Assembly (NCBI RefSeq): GCF_023147585.1
Contig: NZ_JAHXOZ010000001.1
Location: 248,001 to 312,000, forward strand
Length of the DNA stretch: 64,000 bases
Reading direction: 5' to 3'
DNA from: Micrococcus sp. EYE_212
GTDB lineage: Bacteria; Actinomycetota; Actinomycetes; Actinomycetales; Micrococcaceae
Shown here: piece by piece, positions 19,052 through 27,252 of the stretch
Position numbering within the stretch: position 1 is the stretch's first letter
Layout: the number at the start of each line of letters is the position of its first letter
The notes under the pieces: model-generated
What the model was told of the DNA's origin: nothing
Database searches by the model: none
Seen by the model: only the letters and a program-made list of their open reading frames with translations
Translations under genes and position numbers: made by a program

Positions 19052-21072
19052 GCAGCCGCGCCGCCGACCACACCGTCGACCTCTCCTCGCGGGAGGCCAC
19101 CCGACCCGAGGCCCCGCCCACCGTTGCCCCCGCCGCCCCCCTCGTCCTCGACGGCCGCGCCCCCGAGGGCGACCCGGCCACCGCCTGGACCCGGCGCAAG
19201 CTCGAGTACAAGCTGGTCAGCCCGCTGAACCGCCGCAGGTTCACCGTGGTCGTGGTGGGCACCGGCCTGGCCGGGGCCGGCTGCGCCGCGGCGCTCGGCG
19301 AGCTGGGCTACCACGTGGTGAACTACACGATCCACGACTCCCCGCGTCGAGCCCACTCCGTGGCCGCACAGGGCGGCATCAACGCCGCGCGCGGCCGCAA
19401 GGTGGACAACGACTCGCTCGGGCGCTTCGTGAAGGACACCGTCAAGGGCGGTGACTTCCGCGCCCGCGAGGCCGACTGCTTCCGCCTGGCCGAGGAGTCC
19501 GTCCGGGTGATCGACCATGCCGACGCCCTCGGTGCGCCCTTCGCCCGCGAGTACGGCGGTCAGCTGCGCACGCGCTCCTTCGGCGGCGTGCAGGTCTCCC
19601 GCACGTACTACACCCGTGGGCAGACCGGCCAGCAGATGGAGGTCTCCGCCACCAAGGCCCTCCTGCGCCAGGTGGCCGCCGGGACGGTGGAGCTGCGCAC
19701 GCGCCGCGAGATGCTCGACCTGATCGTGGAGGACGGCCGGGCGCGGGGCGTCGTCGTCCGCAACCTGCTCACGGGCGAGGTCGAGGCGCAGACCGCCCAC
19801 GCCGTGGTGCTGGCCACGGGCGGCTACGGGAGCGTGTTCCGCCAGTCCACGCTCGCCAAGAACTCGAACGTGACGGCCGCCTGGCGCGCACACCGGCGCG
19901 GAGCACTGTTCGCCTCGCCGTCCTTCATCCAGTTCCACCCCACCGCGCTGCCGGTGAGCTCGCGCTGGCAGTCCAAGACCACGCTCATGAGCGAGTCCCT
20001 GCGCAACGACGGCCGCATCTGGGTGCCCGCCCGCGCCGGGGACGACCGCCCGGCGAACGAGATCCCCGAGGGCGAGCGCGACTACTACCTCGAGCGCAAG
20101 TACCCGGCCTACGGCAACCTCGCCCCGCGCGACATCTCCTCCCGCGCCGCGCGCGAGCAGATCATCGCCGGCCACGGCGTGGGCCCCCTGAGGAACAGCG
20201 TGTACCTCGACTTCCGGGATGCGCTCGAGCGTCTGGGCGTGGAGACCATCCAGGAGCGCTACGGCAACCTGTTCGAGATGTACCGCGACGCCACCGGCGA
20301 GGACCCGTACACCGTGCCCATGCGCATCGCTCCCGGCGCCCACTTCGCGATGGGCGGGCTCTGGAGCGACTACGACCTGATGACGTCCGTCCCCGGCCTG
20401 TTCGTGGGCGGCGAGGCCGGCTGGGCCTATCACGGGGCCAACCGCCTCGGCGCGAACTCCCTGCTCTCGGCGTGCGTGGACGGCTGGTTCACCCTCCCCT
20501 ACGCCGTGCCGAACTTCCTCGCGGACCACCTCCACGAGCCGCTCCTGGACGCGGACGCGCCCGCGGTGCGCGACGCCGTCGCGGGGGTGCAGGACCGGAC
20601 CCGGCGCCTGCTGGAGATCCGCGGCACGCACTCCGCGGACCACTTCCACGCCGAGCTCGGCGAGATCCTCTACGAAGGCTGCGGCGTGAGCCGCACGGCT
20701 GCGGGCCTGGCCGAGGCACTGCGGCGGATCCGCGCGCTGCGCGAGCAGTTCTGGACCGACCTGCGCGTGCCCGGCACGGGCGAGCAGCTCAACCAGGAGC
20801 TCGAGCGCGCCGGGCGCGTGGCCGACTTCCTGGACATGGGCGAGCTCATGTGCCGGGACGCCCTGGACCGCGAGGAGTCCTGCGGCGCCCACTTCCGCGA
20901 GGAGCACCAGACCCCCGAGGGCGAGGCACTGCGCGACGACGACGCCTGGCGCTTCGTCTCCGCCTGGGAGCACGTGCCCGGCGACGACGACGTGCACCCC
21001 GGCGAGCCGGTGCGTCACATCGAACCCCTCGACTTCACCACGGTGAAGCTGCAGACCCGCGACTACCGGTGA
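19048..21072 (+). CDS. sdhA: Succinate dehydrogenase flavoprotein subunit
   Basis: 674 residues. An unusual 65-residue N-terminal extension precedes the FAD dinucleotide motif VVVVGTGLAGAGCAAAL. The flavinylation-site region SVAAQGGINAA, the substrate-site HPTALP, and GGLWSDYDL plus HGANRLGANSLL are intact. It oxidises succinate at the inner face of the membrane. The ATG overlaps sdhC (ATGA); sdhB follows after 13 bases. Confidence 0.95.
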   Translation: MSSRAADHTVDLSSREATRPEAPPTVAPAAPLVLDGRAPEGDPATAWTRRKLEYKLVSPLNRRRFTVVVVGTGLAGAGCAAALGELGYHVVNYTIHDSPRRAHSVAAQGGINAARGRKVDNDSLGRFVKDTVKGGDFRAREADCFRLAEESVRVIDHADALGAPFAREYGGQLRTRSFGGVQVSRTYYTRGQTGQQMEVSATKALLRQVAAGTVELRTRREMLDLIVEDGRARGVVVRNLLTGEVEAQTAHAVVLATGGYGSVFRQSTLAKNSNVTAAWRAHRRGALFASPSFIQFHPTALPVSSRWQSKTTLMSESLRNDGRIWVPARAGDDRPANEIPEGERDYYLERKYPAYGNLAPRDISSRAAREQIIAGHGVGPLRNSVYLDFRDALERLGVETIQERYGNLFEMYRDATGEDPYTVPMRIAPGAHFAMGGLWSDYDLMTSVPGLFVGGEAGWAYHGANRLGANSLLSACVDGWFTLPYAVPNFLADHLHEPLLDADAPAVRDAVAGVQDRTRRLLEIRGTHSADHFHAELGEILYEGCGVSRTAAGLAEALRRIRALREQFWTDLRVPGTGEQLNQELERAGRVADFLDMGELMCRDALDREESCGAHFREEHQTPEGEALRDDDAWRFVSAWEHVPGDDDVHPGEPVRHIEPLDFTTVKLQTRDYR

Positions 21073-21085
21073 GGACGGACGCACC

Positions 21086-21838
21086 ATGAGACTGACCCTG
21101 GAGATCTGGCGGCAGGACTCCCCCGCCGCCGAGGGACGCTTCGAGACGTACGTGGTGGAGGACGCCACCGAGGAGATGTCCCTGCTCGAACTGCTGGACC
21201 GCCTCAACGAGCAGCTCGTGGAGGAGGGCCTCGAACCGGTGGCGTTCGACTCGGACTGCCGCGAGGGCATCTGCGGCGCGTGCGGCATCACCGTGGACGA
21301 GCGCCCGCACGGGCCCGTGGCCAACACGCCGTCCTGCCGCCAGCACCTGCGCTCCTACCGGGACGGCGACCGCATCCGCCTCGAGCCGTTCCGGTCCGAC
21401 GCCTTCCCGGTGCAGCGCGACCTGGTGGTGGACCGCGGGGCCCTGGACCGCGTGGTGGCCTCGGGCGGCTTCGTGGGAGTCGACGTCGGCACCGCGCCGG
21501 ACGCGGACGCGCGCCAGATCCCCTTCCGCACCGCCGAGAAGGCGCTCGACTTCGCGGCGTGCATCCAGTGCGGCGCGTGCGTGGCGGCCTGTCCCAACGG
21601 GTCCTCGCACCTCTTCACCGGATCGCTGCTGGAGCACCTCGCCACGCTCCCCCAGGGCCAGCCGGAGCGCGGCCGCCGCGCGCTGAGCATCACCGCGACG
21701 GCGGACGCCGAGTTCGGCCCCTGCTCCGTGTACGGCGAGTGCGCCCAGGTGTGCCCGGCCGGCATCCCGCTCTCCGCCATCAGCGCGGTGAACCGGGAGG
21801 CCGTGCGCGCGCGGCTGCGCGGCGGCCGCGACGACTGA
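21086..21838 (+). CDS. sdhB: Succinate dehydrogenase iron-sulfur subunit
   Basis: 250 residues. The plant-type [2Fe-2S] ligands are in DCREGICGACG plus a distal Cys. The [4Fe-4S] ligands are in CIQCGACVAACP, and CSVYGECAQVCP supplies the remaining cluster ligands. It passes electrons from SdhA to the haems of SdhC. Last gene of the operon, followed by a 16-bp hairpin. Confidence 0.95.
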   Translation: MRLTLEIWRQDSPAAEGRFETYVVEDATEEMSLLELLDRLNEQLVEEGLEPVAFDSDCREGICGACGITVDERPHGPVANTPSCRQHLRSYRDGDRIRLEPFRSDAFPVQRDLVVDRGALDRVVASGGFVGVDVGTAPDADARQIPFRTAEKALDFAACIQCGACVAACPNGSSHLFTGSLLEHLATLPQGQPERGRRALSITATADAEFGPCSVYGECAQVCPAGIPLSAISAVNREAVRARLRGGRDD

Positions 21839-21862
21839 CCGGCCGAGCGCCCGCACCCGGCA

Positions 21863-21900
21863 CCCGGCACCCGGTGAGCCTGGTCTCACCGGGTGCCGGG
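21863..21900 (+). terminator. Terminator of sdhCAB
   Basis: Perfect 16-bp arms (21863-21878, 21885-21900) with a six-base loop, 24 bases after sdhB. The left side overlaps a triple CACCCGG direct repeat starting at 21854. Confidence 0.75.
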
Positions 21901-21926
21901 AGCGCCTCGGAGATCCCCGCCGAGAG

Positions 21927-21932
21927 TAGATT
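21927..21932 (+). promoter_or_regulatory. -10 box TAGATT for the DASS transporter gene
   Basis: Predicted start at 21938-21940. An in-frame GTG sits at 21938, so a leaderless start there is possible; otherwise the leader carries GAGGGG at 21971-21976. Confidence 0.45.
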
Positions 21933-21985
21933 CGTCCGTGTCAGAACCCGCACATCCGCGTCAACTCCGTGAGGGGATGAGCCGC

Positions 21986-23497
21986 ATGGCTTCTTCCGTT
22001 TCCCCGTCCGCCGCCGCCCCGAACGGCTCTGTCACCGAGAAGGGCGCGAGCGCCGGAACAGCGCCTCCCGCGGCGGCGCCGCCGTCGTCCACGGGGATGA
22101 TCCTGAAGGTCCTGGCGATCCTGCTGGTGACCGTGGCCGTGTGGCTGATTCCGCCGCCCGAGGGCGTGGACCCGCGCGGCATGCACATGGCCGGCATCTT
22201 CCTCGGCACCATCCTGGCGCTCATCCTCCAGCCGCTCCCGACGGCGTCCGTCGCCCTGGTGGGGCTGGCGGCGGCCATGATCACGGGCACCATGGACTCC
22301 GGCAAGGAGGCGCTCACGGGCTTCGGCAACAGCGCCGTGTGGCTGATCGTGGCGGCGTTCTTCATCGCCGACGGCTTCCTGCTCACGGGCCTGGGCCGGC
22401 GCATCGCGCTGTGGTTCGTCACCAAGCTGGGCAAGTCCAGCCTGGGCCTGAGCTACGGCATGGCCGTCACGGACCTGATCCTCGCCCCGGCGACGCCGTC
22501 CAACACGGCGCGCGCTGGCGGCGTCGTCTTCCCGATCATCTCCTCCCTGGCCCGCGTGCAGGGCTCCACCCCGGACACGCCGGAGTCCCGGCGCCGGCTC
22601 GGCGCCTACCTCTCGATGACCGCGGTGCAGGTGAACACGATCACCTCGGCCATGTTCCTCACCGCCATGGCCGGCAACCCGCTGGCCGCCAAGTTCGCGG
22701 CGGACAACGGCGTACAGATCACGTGGGGCTCGTGGGCGCTGGCCGCGAGCGTGCCGGGCCTCGTGGCGCTCGCCGTGATGCCGTGGGCGATGACCAAGAT
22801 CTACCCGCCGGAGCTGACGAAGACCCCGGATGCCCCTGGACGCGCCCGCGAGCAGCTGCACCAGGCCGGCCCCATGAGCCGCGGCGAAGTGATCATGGCG
22901 GGCACGTTCGTCGCGCTGCTGCTGATGTGGGTCCTCGGCTCTCTGCTGGACCTCAACGCCACCGCAGTGGCGTTCGTGGGCGTCGCCGCCCTGCTCGTCA
23001 CCAAGGTGCTCACCTGGAAGGACATGGCCGCCAACGGCGGCGCGTGGTCCACGCTCGTCTTTTTCGGCGTGCTCGTGGGCATGGCGACACACCTGAACGA
23101 GCTGGGCGTGATCGACTGGATCGGCCGCTCCGTCTCCGGCGCGGTCGGCGGCCTGCCGTGGTACGTGGCCTTCGCGTTGCTGGCCCTCGTGTACTTCTAC
23201 GTGCACTACCTGTTCGCGTCCAACACGGCGCAGATCGTGGCGATGTACGCCGTGTTCCTGACCGCCGCGGTGGCCGCCGGCACCCCGCCGGTCTTCGCTG
23301 CCCTCGCCTTCGGCTTCATCGGCAACCTCTTCGGCGGCCTGGCCCACTACTCCTCCGGCCCCGCGGGCGTGGTGTACGGCTCCGGCTACGTGCCCACCAA
23401 CGAGTGGTTCCGAGTGGGCTTCCTGGCGAGCCTCGTGAACATCGTCATCTGGACCGTGGTGGGCGGCGCCTGGATGAAGGTCCTCGGCATGTGGTGA
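21986..23497 (+). CDS. DASS-family (SLC13) carboxylate transporter
   Basis: About 503 residues with 11 or more membrane segments from about residue 45. The family pattern is clear: a first SNT-like signature near FGNSAVWLIVAAFF and TPSNTARAGGVVFP, and the repeat FASNTAQIVAMYAVF. It resembles the 2-oxoglutarate/malate translocator branch. A role in importing a TCA dicarboxylate fits the neighbouring sdh genes but is inference. ATG 21986 is chosen for GAGGGG nine bases upstream; ATG 21977 and a leaderless GTG 21938 are in frame and also possible. The N-terminal 40 residues are Ala/Pro/Ser-rich. Confidence 0.85.
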   Translation: MASSVSPSAAAPNGSVTEKGASAGTAPPAAAPPSSTGMILKVLAILLVTVAVWLIPPPEGVDPRGMHMAGIFLGTILALILQPLPTASVALVGLAAAMITGTMDSGKEALTGFGNSAVWLIVAAFFIADGFLLTGLGRRIALWFVTKLGKSSLGLSYGMAVTDLILAPATPSNTARAGGVVFPIISSLARVQGSTPDTPESRRRLGAYLSMTAVQVNTITSAMFLTAMAGNPLAAKFAADNGVQITWGSWALAASVPGLVALAVMPWAMTKIYPPELTKTPDAPGRAREQLHQAGPMSRGEVIMAGTFVALLLMWVLGSLLDLNATAVAFVGVAALLVTKVLTWKDMAANGGAWSTLVFFGVLVGMATHLNELGVIDWIGRSVSGAVGGLPWYVAFALLALVYFYVHYLFASNTAQIVAMYAVFLTAAVAAGTPPVFAALAFGFIGNLFGGLAHYSSGPAGVVYGSGYVPTNEWFRVGFLASLVNIVIWTVVGGAWMKVLGMW

Positions 23498-23520
23498 GGT
23501 CCGCTCGGGAATGAGCAGCG

Positions 23521-23557
23521 CGCCCCCGCCTCGGGAGTCCTCCTCGACGCGGGGGCG
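23521..23557 (+). terminator. Terminator of the DASS transporter gene
   Basis: Nine-base GC arms (23521-23529, 23549-23557) with a 19-base loop that itself contains complementary segments, 23 bases after the stop. Confidence 0.5.
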
Positions 23558-23560
23558 TTG

Positions 23561-23620
23561 CCGTGTCCGGTTCCTCCCGCACCGTGTCCGGTTCCTCCCG
23601 CGGCGTACGATTCCTCCCGC
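23561..23620. repeat. Short tandem repeat, 21-base unit
   Basis: Two identical 20-base copies, CCGTGTCCGGTTCCTCCCGC (23561-23580 and 23582-23601), plus a diverged third (23603-23620) sharing the 3' part. It lies between the transporter terminator and the toxin relic. Confidence 0.8.
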
Positions 23621-23665
23621 GCCCACCAGCGAAGCATCATGACCGCGCCGATGATGCGCCCGATC

Positions 23666-23838
23666 TCAGCGCCACCGCTCGAGGGCCTGGGCGATCTCCG
23701 CGAACGCCCGCTGCCCGGCCGCCACGCCGACCACGAGGTCGTCGGCGCCGTCGTCCGGTGCCTCGATCCATGCGCCGTCGAGGTCGAGGAAGACCACCGT
23801 GGCACCACCGTGGTACCCCTCGGAAGGACCCGGCCGGA
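23666..23838 (-). pseudogene. C-terminal relic of a Doc/Fic-type toxin
   Basis: In one minus-strand frame, not the ones open over longer stretches, the DNA reads VVFLDLDGAWIEAPDDGADD, then LVVGVAAG and a terminal ALERWR before TGA (23668-23666). This matches the C-terminal third of phage P1 Doc (FLRRNGV...ADLTVGAATG...) by eye. The Fic core HxFx(D/A)GNKR is missing. The frame is closed upstream by the TGA that also ends the neighbouring pseudopilin gene, so this is a decayed fragment, not a working toxin. No antitoxin gene is nearby. Confidence 0.5.
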
Positions 23839-23839
23839 A

Positions 23840-24292
23840 TCACCGGGTGAGGGCCGTCCGGGAGCTGCCCTCCGCCTGCACGGGGACCGTTGCGGGGACG
23901 ACCCCGGTGAACCACCCTCCAGCGGGCAGCAGGCTCACCTGCGCCTCGAGGCGGACGATCACGGTCGCGCCGTCCCCGGCCACCCCGGCCTCCATGCCTG
24001 CGAGGCCGGGCACGCTCTCCTGCCCGCCCACGGCCGAGAGGTATGCGCCGGCGGACGCGGCGACGTCGTCGTCGGACAGGACCACCGTGGGGTTCTCGTC
24101 CAGGCGGAAGCCCAGCTCCTCGGCACCGGCGAGCGCGGCCCCGTCCGCGAGGGACTGCAGCCGCCTCGCCTGGATGGCCACCGTGGTGACGGCCAGCATG
24201 ACGAGCATGAGGGCGATCAGCACGGCGCACAGTCCGACGGTGAGGACGGTGGTCTGGCCGCGGTCGTCAACGAGTCGAGTCCGGGCACGCAT
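23840..24292 (-). CDS. TadG-like pilus assembly protein
   Basis: 150 residues. A short basic N terminus with DDRGQTTVL precedes one long hydrophobic helix (about 18-40), then a soluble domain. This is the layout of Tad-locus TadG/TadE-like pseudopilins and of the actinobacterial helicase/secretion neighbourhood proteins. Its ATG overlaps the previous gene's stop by one base (TGATG). Last gene of the Tad operon. Confidence 0.6.
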   Translation of the reverse strand: MRARTRLVDDRGQTTVLTVGLCAVLIALMLVMLAVTTVAIQARRLQSLADGAALAGAEELGFRLDENPTVVLSDDDVAASAGAYLSAVGGQESVPGLAGMEAGVAGDGATVIVRLEAQVSLLPAGGWFTGVVPATVPVQAEGSSRTALTR

Positions 24293-24735
24293 CAGAACCT
24301 CGGCACCATCTGCCGAGCCTCGGAGCCGACGCTCACGGGGCTGAGCGAAGCGGACCAGGACGCCGGTGCGAACGGCACGGGGACCTCGACGGCCACGCTG
24401 ACCTCGACCACCTCGGCGGGCTCACGGGTTCCGCAGCCGCCGACGCTGCACCGCACGGACACGTCGGCGAGGTCGGAGGAGACGCCGTAGTCGGCGAGGG
24501 TGAGCTGGATGGTGGAGGCGGCCTGCCCGACGGAGACCTCCTCCGCGCTGGCGACGAGGACCCTCGCGGCCTGGTCCGCCGCGGCGACCGACGCGAAGGC
24601 GGCGGCCTGGATCTGGGACACGTAGATCATCAGATACACCACGGGGATGAGCAGGACCACGGAGAGCATGAGGAATTCGACCGTCGCAGAACCGCGCTCC
24701 CCGACGTCGTTCTGCGTCTCAGTGCCGGTACGCAT
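24292..24735 (-). CDS. TadE-like pseudopilin
   Basis: 147 residues. GERGSATVEFLMLSVVLLIPVVYLM gives the TadE signature (G-S-A-T-V-E-F) followed by a single hydrophobic helix. The remaining domain is extracytoplasmic with a Cys pair (SVRCSVGGCG) that may form a disulfide. It overlaps the upstream TadE-like gene by 17 bases. Confidence 0.75.
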   Translation of the reverse strand: MRTGTETQNDVGERGSATVEFLMLSVVLLIPVVYLMIYVSQIQAAAFASVAAADQAARVLVASAEEVSVGQAASTIQLTLADYGVSSDLADVSVRCSVGGCGTREPAEVVEVSVAVEVPVPFAPASWSASLSPVSVGSEARQMVPRF

Positions 24736-25147
24736 GGCCGCTCACCGTGAGTGGAACGGGTCCCGGGAGGAATCCGACTCCGGGCAGCGAGCTCGAGACG
24801 GTGACGCGGACGATGGGAACGCCTCCCTGGCTCGTCGTCTCCGCCGTGATGGCCGCACCCGACTGACCGGGAGCACTCGCCGCCAGGACTTCCCGCGCCC
24901 GTTCCACACCGTCCCCGGGGTGGCGGTCCGCGAGCGCCCCATAGCGGGCCCCCGCCGACGCGGCGTCGATCATCACGTTCCGGGTGTGGATGACGATGCC
25001 GGCCTGCAGGAGTGCGGCGAAGAGCAGGACGACCAACGCCAACACCATCGACGACTCAGCGACGGCGGCACCCGTCTCGTCCTGCCGGCGGCTCCCCGGC
25101 CGGAGCCCGGGAGCCGCCACAGGGGGCATCCAGTGGGACTGCGACAT
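24719..25147 (-). CDS. TadE-like pseudopilin
   Basis: 142 residues. TGAAVAESSMVLALVVLLFA supplies the TadE-type glutamate (AE) and hydrophobic helix at about 27-50. A soluble domain follows. It starts three bases after the pilin gene stop. Likely a minor pilin in the Tad fibre or its assembly platform. Confidence 0.72.
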   Translation of the reverse strand: MSQSHWMPPVAAPGLRPGSRRQDETGAAVAESSMVLALVVLLFAALLQAGIVIHTRNVMIDAASAGARYGALADRHPGDGVERAREVLAASAPGQSGAAITAETTSQGGVPIVRVTVSSSLPGVGFLPGPVPLTVSGHAYRH

Positions 25148-25150
25148 GGG

Positions 25151-25360
25151 TCAGGCGCCCGTGGACACCTTGTCGATGGCCTGGTTGAACAGGTCCTGCA
25201 GAGCAGGGCCGGCGATCAGCAGGAGGCCCGCCACCAGGACGGCGGACATCAGGGTGATCATGACCCAGCCCGGCACGTCGCCGCGGTCGTCACGGACGTC
25301 GGTGGGGATGAAGCTCTGCAGTGCGGTGACCAGGGCGGCGAAGGCGTGGTGGTGGTTCAT
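25151..25360 (-). CDS. Flp-type pilin-like small membrane protein
   Basis: 69 residues. DDRGDVPGWVMITLMSAVLV followed by further hydrophobic residues fits a Flp-like prepilin: a short charged leader, Gly near the processing site, one helix. The classical Flp E-Y motif is missing, so the match is by size and position. Strong ribosome-binding site GAGGAGGGAACC before ATG. It lies between tadC and the TadE-like genes, where the major pilin usually is. Confidence 0.65.
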   Translation of the reverse strand: MNHHHAFAALVTALQSFIPTDVRDDRGDVPGWVMITLMSAVLVAGLLLIAGPALQDLFNQAIDKVSTGA

Positions 25361-25456
25361 GGTTCCCTCCTCGGGATGGCGGGCATGGCCCGGTGCGGTG
25401 CGATGGGGTCGTCTGGGCGGATGGCTGGCGGGTGGGGGCTATTCAGTTGTGGGTCT

Positions 25457-26398
25457 TCAGAAGCCCAGACGCATCAGCGAGATGCCCGGGAAGACGGCGA
25501 AGATGACGGTGAGCGGCAGGATGCCGAAGACGAGCGGCACCATCATCTGGATCTCTTTGCGGCCTGCGGCCTCCATGAGCTCACGGCGGCCCATCTCGCG
25601 GACGTCCTGGGCCTGGGCACGCAGGACGTCGGCCAGCGGAGTGCCGCGGTCGAGGGCGATGAGGACACCCCCGATGAAGCGCTCGATGGGCGGCAGCTGG
25701 ACTCGGCGAGCGGTGGCCTTCAGGGCCGCGGCGAGGGAGGCGCCCGCACGCATGTCCGCGAGCGCCCGTTCGAACTCGCCGGCCAACTCGCCTCGTGCAC
25801 TGGTCGCGATCCGCTCCAGAGCCCCCGCCGCGCTCTCTCCCGCACCGACGGAGAGTGCGAACAGCTCCGCCACGGAGGGGAACTCCGTGAGGATGGCGGT
25901 GCGGCGACGGGTGATCTGCACGGAGAGGAGTTGGTCCCGCAGCAGGTGACCAGCCAGCGCACCCACGACCACGAAGGCGAGCCCCGAGAGCGCCGGAATC
26001 CGGCCGGACGCCGCCAGCAGGACGGCGACGACGGTCGCCAGGGCCGCGCCTGCGCAGGTGCACAGGACCTGCTGCGCCCGGTAGTCGGCCGGTGTCAGCT
26101 CGGATCCTGCCGCCTCGAGCTTGTGGGCAAGCGCTTCCCCCGCCGGAATGAAGCGCTGCAGCCGGCCCATCACCGTACCCATGACGGGATCGAGGATCCG
26201 ACCCCAGGCACCCCACGGCGAGGTGGCCGCACCCTCCTCCTGCAGCAGGCGCGAGGCAGGGGTGTGGTGGCGCAGCTGCGGGGCCACGCGCTCCACCAGA
26301 CTCGGACGCCACCCCAGCGGCTGGGTGGCGACGATGAGCCAGAGCCCGGTCCCGAGTGTCAGCCCCAGGACGCCGCCCCAGACGAGAAGAACGCTCAC
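25457..26398 (-). CDS. tadC: TadC-like type II secretion F-domain protein
   Basis: 313 residues. Membrane helices near residues 5-25, 112-128, 133-150 and the C terminus frame a GspF-type cytoplasmic domain (ALADMRAGASLAAALKATARR). It forms the inner-membrane platform with TadB. The GTG start overlaps tadB by four bases (GTGA). Confidence 0.82.
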   Translation of the reverse strand: MSVLLVWGGVLGLTLGTGLWLIVATQPLGWRPSLVERVAPQLRHHTPASRLLQEEGAATSPWGAWGRILDPVMGTVMGRLQRFIPAGEALAHKLEAAGSELTPADYRAQQVLCTCAGAALATVVAVLLAASGRIPALSGLAFVVVGALAGHLLRDQLLSVQITRRRTAILTEFPSVAELFALSVGAGESAAGALERIATSARGELAGEFERALADMRAGASLAAALKATARRVQLPPIERFIGGVLIALDRGTPLADVLRAQAQDVREMGRRELMEAAGRKEIQMMVPLVFGILPLTVIFAVFPGISLMRLGF

Positions 26399-27252
26399 GC
26401 CAGCACCCTTCTCTCACGTGGCAGCGCCCCGATGCGCAGCATGACCTGGTAGCAGACCACGGAGACGACGAGGCCGATGAGGAGCACGACTCCGCCGGTC
26501 ACCGACTGGTAGGCGGCAACGGCCATGGGCTGGGTCCCGAGCAGGACGAGCACGATCCACGGCGCGCAGACGGCCAGGCGGGCCGCGTTCACCGTCCAGG
26601 ACTGCCGTGCCTCCAGCTCAGCCCGGATACGTGCGTCCTGCCGCAGGAACTCGGAGAGGGTCTGCAACAGCACGCCGATGTCTGCGCCACCGACCTCCCG
26701 GGTCAGGCGCAGCGAGACGACGAGCCGGTCTGCCACGGGGTCCGCCATGCGCACCTTCAGCCTCTCGAGGGCGTCGAGGAACCGAGCACCCGAACGGTAG
26801 TCCCGGGCGAACGCCAAGAAGGGTTCGCGCAGCCCCTCGGGGCCGGAGTCACCCAGCTGGATGAGGGCTTCCGGGAGGGTCAGGCCGGCCCGGATGGCGG
26901 ACCGGGCATGGTCGATCGCGTCCGGCCAGAGCTCCCGCAGGGCGATGCTCCTGCGCCGGGCCTGCCAGGTCAGGAGGAGCCAGGGCACGGCGCCGCCGAA
27001 CAGGCCGAAGCACGCCGCGATGGTCCATGCCCGGGTCACGGCGAAGACGAGCAGGGCGGCGATCAGCGCTCCCGCCGTCATCGCGGACACCACGCCGGCC
27101 GGGGACAGCCCGGAGACACCGGACTGGGCGATCAGCACGCGCAGCCGCGAATCGGAGCTCACGCGAGGCGTGCCGGAGGCGGGCTCCGCCCACACCGACC
27201 ACCACACGAGGAAGAGGCCCACACCCAGTGCCAGACCGCACACCACGGCCAT
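26395..27252 (-). CDS. tadB: TadB-like type II secretion F-domain protein
   Basis: 285 residues with two N-terminal helices (1-20, 60-95) and two C-terminal helices around a GspF domain (DAIDHARSAIRAGLTLPEAL, VGGADIGVLLQTLSEFLRQD). ATG 27252 overlaps the tadA stop by one base, so tadA, tadB and tadC are tightly coupled. Confidence 0.85.
   Translation of the reverse strand: MAVVCGLALGVGLFLVWWSVWAEPASGTPRVSSDSRLRVLIAQSGVSGLSPAGVVSAMTAGALIAALLVFAVTRAWTIAACFGLFGGAVPWLLLTWQARRRSIALRELWPDAIDHARSAIRAGLTLPEALIQLGDSGPEGLREPFLAFARDYRSGARFLDALERLKVRMADPVADRLVVSLRLTREVGGADIGVLLQTLSEFLRQDARIRAELEARQSWTVNAARLAVCAPWIVLVLLGTQPMAVAAYQSVTGGVVLLIGLVVSVVCYQVMLRIGALPRERRVLA

Noticed and set aside
23561-23620. 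CRISPR array
   Set aside because: The repeats abut with one base between copies and have no spacers; the same is true of the 22-base duplication at 35055-35098.
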